DNA of 64,000 nucleotides. Source: Tubulanus polymorphus (taxonomy: Eukaryota > Nemertea > Palaeonemertea > Tubulaniformes > Tubulanidae). Position 1 is the first letter of the stretch; each line of letters opens with the position of its first letter. The DNA is taken from assembly GCF_964204645.1 (NCBI RefSeq), contig NC_134025.1:14825001-14889000 (forward strand), given 5' to 3'. The notes beneath the pieces are model-generated. The model did no database searches. It was not told the origin of the DNA and saw only the letters and a program-made list of their open reading frames with translations. Below, one piece after another: positions 43,365-55,414 of the stretch. The translations under genes were made by a program, and so were the position numbers.

Positions 43365-43439
43365 CAAATTAGAGGAAGTACAGAATACAAAACAGTTATT
43401 TGGCAGAGCAGGAAAGTTACAATCACTGCCAATACAGCC
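43365..43439 (-). CDS. Candidate host exon encoding a transmembrane helix
   Basis: Minus strand: acceptor TTTCAG, 75 bases, donor GTATGT. After completing a split codon it reads AVLAVIVTFLLCQITVLYSV then LPLI, a strong membrane helix, and leaves two bases (TG). Its entry needs two bases, which the 46,975-47,043 exon supplies (AT plus G gives Met). Family not recognised. Confidence 0.45.
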
Positions 43440-44019
43440 CTGAAATGAAACCAACGTAAAATTGAAAACAAAAATGAAACATAACTCCGTTTTCATTTGC
43501 GTTTAGTTTTACATCGTTCATACCGCGTTCTGTAATTCGTTTTTGTTTAGTTCCGACTGCCTTCTACACTTGTTAGGGACGATTATCCGTTTCAGAATTA
43601 AGCGTTTTGCTGCACGCTTATGGGTGCAACAAAATTTCGAACGCTCCTATTAGGCGTTTATAATGTTACTGCATGTATTTTACCATGTAGTCATCCAAAT
43701 ACAAGAAGTTGCACTCGAAAAGATGGAAGCTGCTATTAATACGTTCGTGCATTCGATGTGCGCGCGCCAGACGCGTTGAATTTGAACGGCAGTAGTAACT
43801 AGTTTGATTAGTATTTCTATTTCGTTTAATCAAAAAATGCAAAACAAAAACGCAACGATCTCCGTCGAACGCAGGATGCGTTATGAGTAATGTTTCTTCT
43901 AGGCTGTATCTTACTACAATGGAGTTTTATTAAAAGGCAATTGCCATCAAAATTGCCATTGCCATTGTATTTTCTGTGATAACAGAACCAGAAGAAATTG
44001 CTTTGGTTTTAAATGCTCC
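43440..44019. other. No feature
   Basis: AT-rich spacer, with a short TTGCCATC-type repeat near 43,940-43,970. Nothing else recognised. Confidence 0.3.
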
Positions 44020-45322
44020 ACAAGGTAACATTTCAATATTCAACACCCATATACTGAAGCGAATGACCTTGATACTCACTACAATCATAGAACATGTCAT
44101 GAGCTACAAATTTTAATTCATTGTGGTAACAAAAAATGCTTCTAGGTACTAATATAATATGGAAATACTAAGCTATTCTTCTATTCAACGCCCCCTGGTA
44201 TATCAATGAACCAATGACCTTGAAACTCAAACAACAATCATACAAGATGGTACACAAAATATGCCTTGTTACCAATTTAATATGGAAATACTAAGTTATT
44301 CTACTATTCAACGCCCCCTGGTGACCATATGCAAAACCCAATGACCTTAAAACTCACCACAATCATAGTACATAACATGAAATACAACTTTGCAATTGAT
44401 CATGGTAACAAAATATGCCTAGGTACAAATCTAATAAGGAAATACTAAGCTATTCTACTATTCAACGCCCCCGTATAAATATGGAATAACTAATGGCCTT
44501 AAAAACTCACCACAATCATAGACGATGTCATGAACTACAACTTTGCAATTGATCATGGTAACGAAATATGCCTAGGTACGAATATAATATAATATAGAAA
44601 TACTAAGTTATTGTATTATTCAACGCCCCCTGGTGACCATACACAAAAACCAATGACCTTGAAACTCACCACAATCATAGAACACCTTATGACCTACAAC
44701 TTTCCAATTGATAATAGCAACAAAATATGCTTAGGTATCAATTGAATGTGGAAAAACTTTTTCCCACCTACGAATGAGTACTGATGACACCGAGATGGCC
44801 GCCAATTGCGTCATAATTGGCTGATGAAAAATACCTGTCTCAGGTATAAAACATCCCTTTCCAAAGAATACCCATCACAAATTGCAATGAGAAATGGCAA
44901 ACCAGTAGGAAGCTACAGGACCTAGAATTCTGGCCAAAATTGACATTTTGGCCACTAAAAAGGTCATAGGACACCATCTTGAGTCAGATTGACCCAATTT
45001 TTCTTATGCCGATGGGCCCTTGGTAGATTCAAATATAAACGAAAGATCAAGGTAATTGATCAAAGCGTCTTCAAAATTTCCCTCAAAAACTTCAAAAATG
45101 TGTAAAAAGTGCTGATTTTGGCGAACAACAATGGCTGCCATCTTGATTCTGGCAGGGACAGTTTTTGGGCTGAAGATGTGTCTAGGGTATAAACCAAATA
45201 TCAAGACATTACATTGAAGCGTCTTCAAAACTTCCCAAAATAACTGGATTCCGTCTACGGATGGACGGACGGACGAAAAGTGAACGCAATAGCCCGCTGG
45301 GACTAAAGTCCCAAGTGGGCTA
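44020..45322. mobile_element. Pearl-like element 1 (Helentron-type non-autonomous), 5' truncated
   Basis: About five diverged tandem units of 125-158 bp (44,035-44,760; starts near 44,039, 44,185, 44,308, 44,461, 44,619) with CAACGCCCCCTGGTGACCAT, AATGACCTTGAAACTCACC and AATCATAGAACA. A unique block follows (GAATGAGTACTGATGACACC onwards), then a GACG microsatellite (about 45,262-45,275) and the end TGGGACTAAAGTCCCAAGTG then GGCTA. Core tandem repeats plus a short microsatellite and fixed end are the layout of pearl/HINE elements described in bivalves. No protein. Confidence 0.75.
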
Positions 45323-46974
45323 ATAAAAAGAAAAGGGTGGAAACTCGTATACAGACACTTTGATTTAAAACTGCTGTAACTCCTAAATATCCAAAGGATT
45401 TCGATGAAATCTGTTTTAAATTGTTCAAAACATCCTATATTTTCTAAATATGTCTACTTGGAGGCCATTTGATAACGTTTCACCACTCAAAATCGCGATT
45501 AAATGCGCCGGAGACCCCCAAATTATCATGTACGGCAATTGCTGTGGCAGCAAAAATCCTCTACCTTTCAACTTCCAGTGAAGAGCTTGTGGTGATTTCA
45601 GCGTCTAAATCCAACAAACGATACATCAATCGAAGCACAACATCTTATATTTTGTTCATAACCAGAATTTATTCATCAAATGAACGTAATCTGAGTTTGG
45701 AAGAGCAAACTTTGCAGACAAATGGAAAGCTAATCGGTAAGATACAACTGCCAATTCAAATTCAATTTAATTGCGCAAACTTTCTGAAGAATATATTCGC
45801 AACGGTTTTGGTAGTTTAAAATACAATCCCTGTGATAAGACCCACGTAGAATACGATTTCAATAATCTAATGGGATAAATTAGTCATTACAAAGTAGTTT
45901 CCTGAAAGTTTGCAAAATAAAATTGAATTTGAATTATTACTTATGAAAAATCTTAATTTCGTGACTTCAAAGTTTTGTAAGTTTATATTGTATTTTATCT
46001 TTCTGAAAGAATTATTTTGTAATCAAATAAGACCAAAGATATGCTTTGTTTACAGTCCACGTACATTTCGTAGGGTACATATAGGCGCGGCAGGGAAACT
46101 ATTTTATATTTTGAAAAAACATTTTTTACAATATGAGAAAATATTAGAATAGAAATGATGTCACCAATCACAGGGTGGCTGAATATTGGGTCTTGGAAAT
46201 CTCTTCCAATGTATGGCTGCCGAGGCTAAATTAGCGGTACGTAAAAAATCAGCGTATGTACGTAGATTGTTATAAGTCCTGGATTTTACCACGAAAATAT
46301 TCAGACCTAGACCAACTTTGCTGCTTAGTATTTTCAGGTCACAAGAAATTACAATTTATTACAAGTCGTGGAGTGTCTAAAGTGAACGTTCTCTAACACT
46401 TCAATACTTTCAAAACAATCACTGGGGATTAAAATGAAACAATACCTATGGCAGATATGTGAAATAATTATATTCTCACCAGCAATGAGCATTTGGAATT
46501 CGCACGTTTACGGCACCTAATCCAATCAAACGTTCGCCATTATAGCTTTTCCATGGTTATTTTAGTAGCGCCGGAATTCCCCGTATATCCCAGAAACAGC
46601 CAATCACATTCGCTCGTAGAGACGACCCCCCCCCGCCCCCCCCCAATCGAGGTCATTGCAATTTTATACGAAAGAGCTACGAATTTTCCTGCCAAAAACA
46701 GTTTTTCGTTGAATTTCTAACAAAGTTGACCATGTCATCGACGGAGGTTCGCCATGTCTTCAATCTCATCGATTATACATTGTTTAGGCCGAGAACCAAT
46801 AAAACATATGCTCACATAAAAAAACGTACCGCGATTTTACATGAATTGGCTCAATGCCAACTTCATATCGCTGACAAAGGTAAACCAAAAATCGAAGATG
46901 TCATGGCATGTTAAGGCAGGTTCAAACAATACCAATACATAGGAATTCAGGTGAACATCCGTTCAGATACTTAC
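45323..46974. other. No confirmed gene
   Basis: Two open stretches, 45,469-45,819 and 46,731-46,914, have no recognised domain. The second begins with an ATG followed by STEVRHVFNLIDYTLFRPRT and contains a possible donor (ACAAAG/GTAAAC), so it could be a first exon on the plus strand; support is weak. A C-tract lies at about 46,627-46,643. Confidence 0.3.
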
Positions 46975-47043
46975 ATTTTCTTTTGACCAGAGTTGTCAAT
47001 GACATGTACAAACAGACCACCGACAGCAAAGAAAAAAAGGAAC
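46975..47043 (-). CDS. Candidate host exon, hydrophobic
   Basis: Minus strand: acceptor TTTTTTAG, 69 bases, donor GTAAGT. After completing a split codon it reads FLFFFAVGGLFVHVIDNSGQ then KK and leaves two bases. This is a membrane helix followed by a polar loop. It is the most 5' of four exon candidates that can be joined in phase; an initiating exon was not found. Confidence 0.45.
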
Positions 47044-48490
47044 CTAAAAAATGAAAACATACACATAAATACATGATGGATATTTTCAAAATCTAGATGC
47101 TATTGCTGTGGAATACCTGCAAGCATTTATAAAGGGCAGATTAACCGTATGGTGCCTAGCATTCATTCGATTGGAAGCGCTTCATTGCTTAACATAAGCA
47201 ATTTTACTGCTGCTGTCAGTAAGATGGAATGTGAATCTACAAATTAGCAGGACTGTACTAACCCTTTCAGTACTGGCCATTTAATATGGTATAATACTGA
47301 GATGATTTTTGGGTGAAACCAGTGTCTCCAGTTAACCTAGCATTACTCAGAAACTACTCAACCTAAATAAAACAAACTACACACCAAATTAGAGATATGA
47401 ATCAGCGCTACATTTCAGCATAATTTTTTCATTGGTTCTGATTGGTGCGTTGAGCTCAAGTGACCAATGTCAGCCATCTTGCATTCGAAATTACCATGGA
47501 AAATTTTGGGAATAGCAGCCTCGAAAAATAATAATCCTCAAAATAGAAATAGATAAATACACTTCTTTTCTATGATATGATGACAAAAGAAATTTATTGG
47601 AACAAAATGTTTCATAAAAATATGGTACGGAAATATAGAACTCTACTGTGAACAATATCGCATTGGTGGGGTAACATTTGATCTGAGTGACCCTTGGGCA
47701 CCTCAGACTGCACAGATTATGATAAAATCTGTCTTTGTCTTCTTCACTTCTTTAGAATCAGTCTATGTAAAGATTGAGAAAGAATTTTTGCATTATTTAC
47801 TTGAAATGCAATCCTAATTGCTTATCATATAAGTACTAGGTCACTAGGCCTAAGGTGCCCCCTAGAACTACTGAATCAAAAAATATTGCTATCTGTATTC
47901 GTCAATACCTTCATAAACAAATTATCCCTCTACTCAGTCACATCAGAGCCAATCTGGCCGTTGGAATTCAATTGAATATTATCTTAACTCTTCACAGACT
48001 GATAGTCTCAAATTCGGGGCCATTTTGCCTTTTGTTTTACCACAAGACTTGTTGAAAGTTTAAAAACTTTTAAATTCTCTCACAAAATCGACCATGGCAC
48101 TACCTGGTAGATGTTTACTATAACCAGGAAGCGTTCAAAATACAGTAGGGTCCGAGTCCCGACATAATAATCTAATGAGGTGCGTATATTCTGTGTTTGT
48201 TTTACTGGCTTCCCGGAAGAGGGTGCATACTGAAAGTGTTAATGATACATAGGCCTAAAAGATATAGAATTCCATAGTTTTCTTTGAAACAGGTCAAAAC
48301 ATTCTAAAAACATCATTTTTACACCCTGGTTTGGAATAAAGCTGAAAGCCAGAAGGTGGCAGCACCAGCTGGTTAGAGCAAAACTAAAGCCTGGATAGAT
48401 TTATCAGTCTACATCCATTTATGTAGATTTACCACGATCCCTAGCTACCATAGGGCTAAGTGCAAAATTTTTATGGGGGTCCTCCCCCAA
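47044..48490. other. No gene recognised
   Basis: AT-rich, no repeat or exon identified with confidence. It may hold upstream exons of the minus-strand membrane-protein candidate. Confidence 0.3.
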
Positions 48491-49045
48491 GAAAATTTTA
48501 GAAATTAAAAGCGTTTTCCGAGCACTTAGAGTGATCTTGAACCCATGAACAACTATTATATTTTGGAAGGTAATGGCTAGTTCCAATGTGGTACATCCTC
48601 ATTCGATGACATTCGGCATCTCATGCATTACGGGTCGAACCCTGAATTATTGCAGTTAAAAATGCTCACTAAAAATCATCACCCAGTAGTGTATAATATC
48701 TGAAGGCATTCGCCACACACGTGCGGCAACAGTAAGTAGGCCTATGTACATTACTACTGTTGCCACGTGCGCGTGTCTGCGACCGATCGATAAAATACAT
48801 ACACACTCATCGTAGTACAAATGTAGATACAAAATCAGTGTTGCAATGAATATGCATTGAAATGCTAAAACTGGCACTGAACGCTTTTACGGTTCACCTG
48901 ATTACCTATCGCACCAGACCAATTGAATGAGATCATCACCCCCCCCCCCCATACTTTTGCATCATTTTTGACTATTTGGAAAATTGATATTTTTCAATAC
49001 CGAAATCCGCGGGAAACTGGGATCCACGGGAAATTCTCATCCCTG
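48491..49045. mobile_element. hAT-related non-autonomous repeat, uninterrupted copy
   Basis: Joins without a break the two halves seen at 19,291-19,520 and 22,356-22,661, so it is the empty-site counterpart of Gypsy-1 (junction at GGCATTCGCC, 48,705-48,714). Right end AAATTCTCATCCCTG. It includes ATCCGCGGGAAACTGGGATCC near the end, similar to the terminus of the 29.1 kb element. A left terminus was not identified; both copies begin at the same AATTTTAGAAATTAAAAGCG. Confidence 0.75.
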
Positions 49046-49054
49046 GGAATTTAC

Positions 49055-49372
49055 AATCCTGTTCAACAGTCTATCTTGGAAATAAGTAGGTCTAACTAGT
49101 GGAGTCATGCTAGGTAGTATCCTTAGTCATCTTCCCTTCACTGTCCTGATAAATGATATACACAGTAATCCAAAATGTACAGGACCAAGCAAATTTCCAA
49201 AATGACCTAAACAAGCTGTGTTCCGTACATGGTCAGAAACAAAGACAGTGAGGTTCATCCTGAAAAAGGCATAATATGGATATTGGATATGAAGAAAACC
49301 CAGGTTTATATTTGACTTTTTGTTCGAGTGAGAAGCTTATTTTGTTTGAATGAAGATTACTCATTATATGCC
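49055..49372 (+). pseudogene. Second decayed LINE reverse transcriptase fragment
   Basis: Collinear with 5380-5680: shared ATACACAGTAATCCAAAATG, GTGTTCCGTACATGG, ATATGGATATTGGATA and GAAGAAAACCCAGG. It lacks the motif A part present in the 5.2 kb copy. Frames are broken throughout. Confidence 0.7.
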
Positions 49373-49434
49373 AATGGTGTCAGCAGTTGGAACAATGGGA
49401 TACGAATTACCCGTAGAATATTCAATTGTTTTTA

Positions 49435-50052
49435 AACTAGGGATCCAGAGACACCATGCCCACTTGGGAAGTGGTGACAAATGCTCAACAATCTAACAAT
49501 TTCAATATTCATCGCCCCCTGGCGACCATATACAAAAATCAATGATCTTGAAATTCACCACTATCATAGAATATGTCAGCAGCAACAATTTTGTTATTGA
49601 TTGTGATAACATAATATGCCTCGCTACCAATTTAATATGTAAATACTAAGTAATTCTATTATTCAATGGCCCCAGGTGACCAAAAGCAAAACCCAATGAC
49701 CTTGAAACTCAGCACAATCATAGAACATATCATGTTTGCAATTATTCATGGTAACAAAATATGCCTTGGTACCAATGTATTAGGGAAATACTAAGTTATT
49801 CTACTATCCAACGCCCCCTGATGACCATATAGAATAATTTATGTCCTTAAAACTCACCATAATCATAGACAACGTCATGAGCTACAACTTTGTAGGCGAT
49901 TGTGGTAACAATATATTCTTAGGTATCAATATAATGTGGGAAAACTTTTTCCCACCTACGAATGAGTACTGATGACACCAAGATGGCTGCCAATTGCGTA
50001 ATAATTCGCTGATCAAAAATACATGTCTCAGGTATTAAAGATCCCTCTCCTT
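49435..50052. mobile_element. Pearl-like element 2, 3' truncated
   Basis: Starts AACTAGGGATCCAGAGACAC, CATGCCCACTTGGGAAGTGG, then three tandem units, then GAATGAGTACTGATGACACC. Homology stops after CTCAGGTATTAAAGATCCCT near 50,050, so the microsatellite and right end are missing. Confidence 0.75.
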
Positions 50053-50383
50053 TTACTTAAGATTCTTCAGTGTAGCACCTCCTACTCAAAGTGAGCCGGC
50101 GGTCTAGTTGATGTATGATACGCTTCCTCATTACTACAACTGTCAACACAAATCAGTGTGCAGACCATCAGGGGCATTTATTTTCTTCTAAGCGAAAGAA
50201 TTAATTCAAATCATCTATAAATACGTTTTTATTCATTTATCTCCTTTCTATAACTTACAGTAGATGATTTATATGTTTTTTTTATATTTTATTTCAATTT
50301 TTCTCATTTCCCGATTTAATGCATATACTGCTATACTCTGTCAACATTTTCATTCCAATGAATTACAGCTAAATTAGATCGCA
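50053..50383. other. No feature
   Basis: AT-rich spacer, nothing recognised. Confidence 0.3.
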
Positions 50384-51354
50384 TTAAGTATTCGCTATCC
50401 GCAAATGATATTCTTTTATCCTGAAAATGTTCAATACATTGTTGAAACTCTCATCATAAAACGAATCAGGGCCAAGAATAAAGTTTTCTGCATGTTGGTA
50501 TAAATATGACGAGTGGATTACATTTCTCAATAATTTTTTTTCGATAGATGATGTTAACACTTTTTCTTGATGGTCCATAAATTATATCTTTTTTGCAGCG
50601 TGAATCTGGGTGACAATTTTCGTGGTTTTTCAATAGTATTCTATCATATTGTCCAAGTATTTTCGCAACTTTGCTTCAACTTCTTCGCAGTTTTTTCAAC
50701 AGCCCACTGAATATGGGTACCAATAGGCTTTGTTTTGTCATGAAGTTCCTCCTGCCAGGTTTCCGCATGCTATTCTTGAGCACCGCGCCCAATGTTTTTG
50801 ACATTTCGCAAGATGTTATAAATTGCGTGCCATGAATCGTTTTGGTTTTGACAGCCTTGGTCACGAACAAACGTATTTACACTTGTACTGTTGTAATGGC
50901 AGATCACACCAATATTTAACCATTCGATATCTAGAGTGAAAGTAAGATACTGGTATATTCGCTCAGTACCTAGTCGTTCCATGTCTCTGAGATACGGGAT
51001 CATCGACTTTCGTTATATGTTCACAACCAAAACATTGTTGGTCTTTTCTCCCATAGCGATGACAGTTGAATCTTAAAACATTTTTTCGCACTCGGTGCCG
51101 AGCATCGGACATGATATCAATAGTTTCTGGGTCATCATAACAGGCAAGCTCTTACAGAAGAGCATTTTTTATTGAACTATCACGAACTTCCTGGGCGGAT
51201 AATTCATATCTATCCTGATATTTGGTAAGATTATAATATGTAAGTATTCCGAGAGAAACACCATCAATGAACCTTTTGTAGGCGGAATATATGAATCCAG
51301 ACGAATAATATCTGTGAGTGACGCGTACATTGACAAGCAATTCATCATCTGGAA
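50384..51354 (-). pseudogene. Kolobok/THAP-type transposase-like relic, cut by pogo insertion
   Basis: Minus-strand blocks in order from 51,354: PDDELLVNVRVTHRYYSSGF, a long middle, DARHRVRKN and then ITKVDDP in broken frames (about 51,020-51,110). Next: ERLGTERIYQYL, HYNSTSVNTFVRDQG, QNQNDSWHAIYN (about 50,825-51,000), and near the end DSFYDESFNNVLNIF. The DARH, DDPxSQRH, QNDxWH and ESFNN series marks a widespread invertebrate transposon-derived family; calling it Kolobok-like is tentative. Its 5' side continues beyond the pogo element at 58,073 (C-S-S-S-Y then I-P-D-D in frame). Confidence 0.5.
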
Positions 51355-52114
51355 TAGGGTAACTCACTGTAATTTCGGAAGACCACATAAGTTCGGAAGT
51401 TTTCTTCTACGGCCTCTCCGCGGTTGCGGAGAGGGAATACCTATTCCGACTAGCTTAAATTTGAAAAAGGGGGAGTAGGTTGGTATTTCCTGGGAATTCC
51501 ACGGGAATCCGCGCCATTTTGATGACGTAGTACGCATTTCTTTCTGGCACACGAAATCAGCGCGGCAAATCGCTAAAGTCGGTCACGTATGTACACTATT
51601 GATTCGCCCCGCTTTTACGGCATATCGTGGCAGCCGATACGTAAACACTGCCGCAGAGTTCTAGGAAGCCGATAGTTTGTTTATAAACATTCATTTACTA
51701 TCGGAATACGCTCATTGTTACATAAACCGCGATTTTCCAAAACTCAAATGCCTACACATAATTTCGGAAATCCCATACCCAGCTTTCACGGCTCCTCCAC
51801 GTAATTTCGGAAGTTCCGAAATAATGTATAATTGTTATTACGTATGTTTACACAGCTGTTTTTCCTAGAAATGAACGATTCTATTTCTAATTAAAAACAA
51901 CACACAACTTTTTTAGATCAAAATTGAATTCATTTAAGCTTAGGCCTATATTTAGTTGGACCTTGTGGCTAATGACTGTAGCAGCCTAATAAAATTAAAA
52001 CAAATTGAAAAACTAACTCAAATTGAAGGTCTTAGACCCTAAGCTGTTTTATCGACCCAAGGACAGTGCCCTTTCTCTGTAAGCATTTATCTAAAATTTG
52101 GTTTTATTTCCAGG

Positions 52115-52429
52115 ATGCCAAAGGTTTATTGCAAATGGTCAGAAGACCAAATGACCCACGCGATTGAATCAGTGAAATCTGGTTCTTCGATATTGAGAGC
52201 AGCCAGTGAGTTTTCTGTACCAAAATCAACTCTGCATGATAGAGTTAGTGGAAAAATCTGTCATGCAACAGCAAAATTAGGCAGGCCGTCCCATCTCAGC
52301 ATGGCGGATGAGACAAAACTTGCAGACTTTGCAAAGAACCGAGCTGATTTGGGGTATGGGTTCTCGAAAAGTAATTTTCTGAGGTATGCTGGTGATTTGG
52401 CACTCAAACGCGGCAAACCATTCCAGGAG
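52115..52429 (+). CDS. pogo transposase exon: HTH (psq) and CENP-B-type DNA binding
   Basis: ATG at 52,115 just after a TTCCAG acceptor, so a 5' noncoding exon is likely. Reads KWSEDQMTHAIESVKSGSSI and FSVPKSTLHDRVSGK, a pipsqueak-type helix-turn-helix; then LADFAKNRADLGYGFSKSNF, the start of the CENP-B HTH domain. Ends KPFQE at donor GTATGT, phase 0. No stop or frameshift. Confidence 0.85.
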
Positions 52430-52517
52430 GTATGTCTATTGACTTGTGATCTGTTAATTCTCAGCTTGGTACATAGGCCTATAAGTTAAAAATCTATATA
52501 TATATTTATTTCTGTAG

Positions 52518-54014
52518 GTTGTTCCTAGTGACCAGTTTTGGGCTGGCTTTAAAGCAAGAACCCCAAGCGTATCGTTGCGAAAACCAGAGGGCACTGCTGC
52601 TGTTAGGCACCAGTGCATGAACGTGAACTAGGGGTCCAGGGACACCATGCCCACTTGGGAAGTGGTTTCAAATGCTCAACAATCTAACAAATTCAATATT
52701 CAACGCCCCCTGGTGACCATATACAGAATCCAATGACCTTGAAACTCACCACAATCATAGAACATGTCAGCAGCTACGATTTTGTAATTGATTGTGATAA
52801 CAAAATAAGCCTCGTTACCAATTTAATATGGAAATACCAAGTCATTCTACTATTCAACGCCCCCTGGTGACCATATTCAAAACCCAATGACCTCAAAACT
52901 CACAACAATCATAGAATATGTCACGAACTACAACTTTGCAATTGATCATGGCAACAAAATATGCCTAGGTACCAATATAATAAGGAAATACTAAGTTATT
53001 CTACTATTCAACGCACCCTGGTGACCATATAGAAAAACTTATGTACTTAAAACTCGCAAAAATCATAGATGATGTCATGAGCTACAACTTTGCAATTGAT
53101 TGTGGTTACAAAATATGCATTGATACGAATATAATAAAGAAATGCTAAGATATTGTATTATTCAACGCCCCCTGGTGGCCATATACAAAATCCAATTACC
53201 TTGAAACTCACCACAATCATAGAACACGTTATGAGCTACAACTTTCTAATTGATTGTGGTAGCAAAATACGCTTAGGTATCAATATAATGTGGAAAAACT
53301 TTTTCCCACTTATGAATGAGTACTGCTGACACCAAGATGGCCGCCAATTGCGTCATAATTGGCTGATGAAAAATACCTGTCTCAGGTATAAAACATCCCT
53401 TTCCAAAGAATACCCATCAAAAATTGTAATGAGAAATGGCAAACCAGTAGGAAGCTACAGGACTCAGAATTCGGGCCAAAATTCACATTTTTGGGCACTA
53501 AAAAGGCCATAGGACGGCCATCTTGAGTCCGACCGACCCAATTTTTGTTAAGTTCATGGGCCCTGGGGGGGTTCACATATATCCGAAAGATCAAGATAAT
53601 TGATCAAAGCGTCTTCAAAATTTCCCTCAAAAAGTTCAAAAATGTGTAAAAAGTGCTGATTTTGGTGAACAACAATGGCTGCAGTCGGCCATCTTGATTC
53701 TGACAGGGCCAGTTTTTGGGCTGAAGATGTGTCTAGGGTAGATACATGTGTAACCCAAATATCAAGACATTACCTTGAAGCGTCTTCAAAACTTCCCAAA
53801 ATAACTGGATTCCGTCTACGGACGGACGGACGGACGACGGACGAAAAGTGAACGCAATAGCCCGCTGGGACTAAAGTTCCAAGTGGGCTAAAAAAGTAGG
53901 CAGCTATTTCAAGGCCATCCAGAGTGCATTGGCTGGTATTCAGCCAATGTACATCTGGAACCTTGACGAAACCGGGGTTCAGTTGACCCACGTACCAGGG
54001 AAAATCGTAACAAG
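52518..54014 (+). pseudogene. pogo transposase exon 2, split by a pearl-like element
   Basis: Acceptor TCTGTAG at 52,517. The first part reads FWAGFKARTPSVSLRKPEG, the end of the CENP-B HTH. It is broken at about 52,625 by pearl-like element 3 and resumes at about 53,893 with SYFKAIQSALAGI and IWNLDETGVQLTHVPGK, which carries the first catalytic Asp. It ends phase 2 at GTAGGG. The insertion adds about 1.26 kb to the exon. Confidence 0.8.
52626..53890. mobile_element. Pearl-like element 3, full length, inserted in an exon
   Basis: Starts AACTAGGGGTCCAGGGACAC, CATGCCCACTTGGGAAGTGG; about four tandem units (52,700-53,290); the unique block GAATGAGTACTGCTGACACC; a GACG microsatellite (about 53,820-53,845); ends TGGGACTAAAGTTCCAAGTG then GGCTA. 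The start CCCACTTGGGA and end TCCCAAGTGGG (seen intact in element 1) are inverted, giving short subterminal palindromic ends. No target duplication is obvious, as expected for Helitron/Helentron insertion. Confidence 0.8.
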
Positions 54015-54153
54015 GTAGGGCAAACGAACTGGCCAATTACACTGACCTTATTACAACTATATTCTTATTGTTAATATATCATCTAGAAACAGAGTTGAAT
54101 TTTACAATTCTCTGCTGATACCTTAATGAATAGGCCTACTTGGTTTTTTTCAG

Positions 54154-54358
54154 AAAAGGAAGCAAGTACGTTCAGTCACGGATAAGCGGAAACCGGGAGA
54201 CGATTACTGTTATGGCGTGTGGTAATGCCTCAGGTCAAATGCTGGCACCACACGTCATATTCAAAGGAAAAACTGTCGCTTCGCTGCAATCGGTGGATTC
54301 GGTAAATGCTCCGGCTGGAACAACTCCGTCAGTTTCAGAAACAGGGTGGACTAAACAG
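54154..54358 (+). CDS. pogo transposase exon 3
   Basis: Acceptor TTTTTTTCAG. Completes an Arg codon then KGSKYVQSRISGNRETITVM, ACGNASGQMLAPHVIFKGK, ending KQ at donor GTATTT. Corresponds to the strand region between the first and second catalytic Asp of the DDE_1 fold. Open throughout. Confidence 0.8.
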
Positions 54359-54448
54359 GTATTTATTAAAACAACAAAAATATTAAACAATTATTTGAAA
54401 TCCACCATATTCTAACCATTAAATGTATTTTATCTTTGAATTCTCTAG

Positions 54449-54636
54449 GGTATTGCCACACTTTGGTTTCGAGAAAGCTTCCTTCCGGCAATCAGACGAA
54501 CACGTCCACAAATATTAATTTCAGATGGCCATAATAGTCACAACTTCCTAGAACTCATCGAATTAGCCAGACAGAACAAAGTCACTCTAGTTGAGTTGTC
54601 AGAGCATACATCACACTGGCTGCAACCCCTAGATAG
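54449..54636 (+). CDS. pogo transposase exon 4 (catalytic)
   Basis: Acceptor TCTCTAG. Reads GIATLWFRESFLPAI, QILISDGHNSHNFLELIEL (second Asp) and SHWLQPLDR (third Asp). The DDD triad of pogo/Tigger transposases is therefore intact across exons 2 and 4. Donor GTAATA, phase 2. Confidence 0.85.
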
Positions 54637-54714
54637 GTAATAGCACAATCTTTTTCTTAACTCTTTGTAGTATATTCTAGCAATAATATTAATGGTTTAT
54701 TTTTACATAAACAG

Positions 54715-54952
54715 AACGTGTTTCAAGACTTTAAAATCTAGCTGGAACCGCTTATGTCAAGAATTCTCCAATGATTACCCGGGGGGAGTGATAAACAAAA
54801 ACTGCTTCTTCGAAATATTTCGCAAGGCTTGGCAGAGCATTTCACCAGATATGCTTATCAATGGTTTCAGGTCTTGCGGAATATTTCCTTTCAACCCATA
54901 TGCCATACCAAACGAGGCGTACTTACCGTCTACAACAACAGTTCGCGATATA
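54715..54952 (+). CDS. pogo transposase exon 5
   Basis: Acceptor AAACAG. Completes the Arg codon, then TCFKTLKSSWNRLCQEFS, FFEIFRKAWQSISPDMLING, FRSCGIFPFNPYAIP; this is the usual region after the DDE core in Tigger-type proteins. Donor GTGAGT, phase 0. Open. Confidence 0.8.
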
Positions 54953-55031
54953 GTGAGTTATGCATTCATATATGTATTGTATCGGTTAAAATGTCCTGAT
55001 ATATGAGTGTCTAGTATTTATTTATATTCAG

Positions 55032-55097
55032 ATATCAGATCCTGCTTCATTATTGCCAATACAATCATTTGAATTGAATCAAAATCCACCAAGCGAG
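55032..55097 (+). CDS. pogo transposase exon 6
   Basis: Acceptor ATTCAG, 22 codons (ISDPASLLPIQSFELNQNPP then SE), donor GTAACA, phase 0 at both ends. Low-complexity linker. Confidence 0.6.
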
Positions 55098-55414
55098 GTA
55101 ACATATTACAATAATGCAATTTTGCAATAGAATTTGAAAAATTTTCGTTTTTCTTGATGAATTTTGTTCCATAGTTACACTAATAACAGTTGACGATAGA
55201 GTTATGATTGCTTTAACAAATTTTTAGAATTACTTCTGTGTTTCAGCATTTTTCTGTCCTCGGAGAGCTGCTACATGCAAGATATCCTTTTAAAAACCTG
55301 AATAAACCTGAATAAATTTGCAAGAAACTGAAATGAATTTAATTCAAAATATTTTATTTTAACTTTTGAAAATTAGTGAAAGATACTTATACTGTTTGAT
55401 ATTATTTTTTTCAG

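Noticed and set aside
46731-46914. Plus-strand first exon of a host gene
   Set aside because: Protein-like start and a possible donor, but no recognised family and no downstream exon; left as a note.
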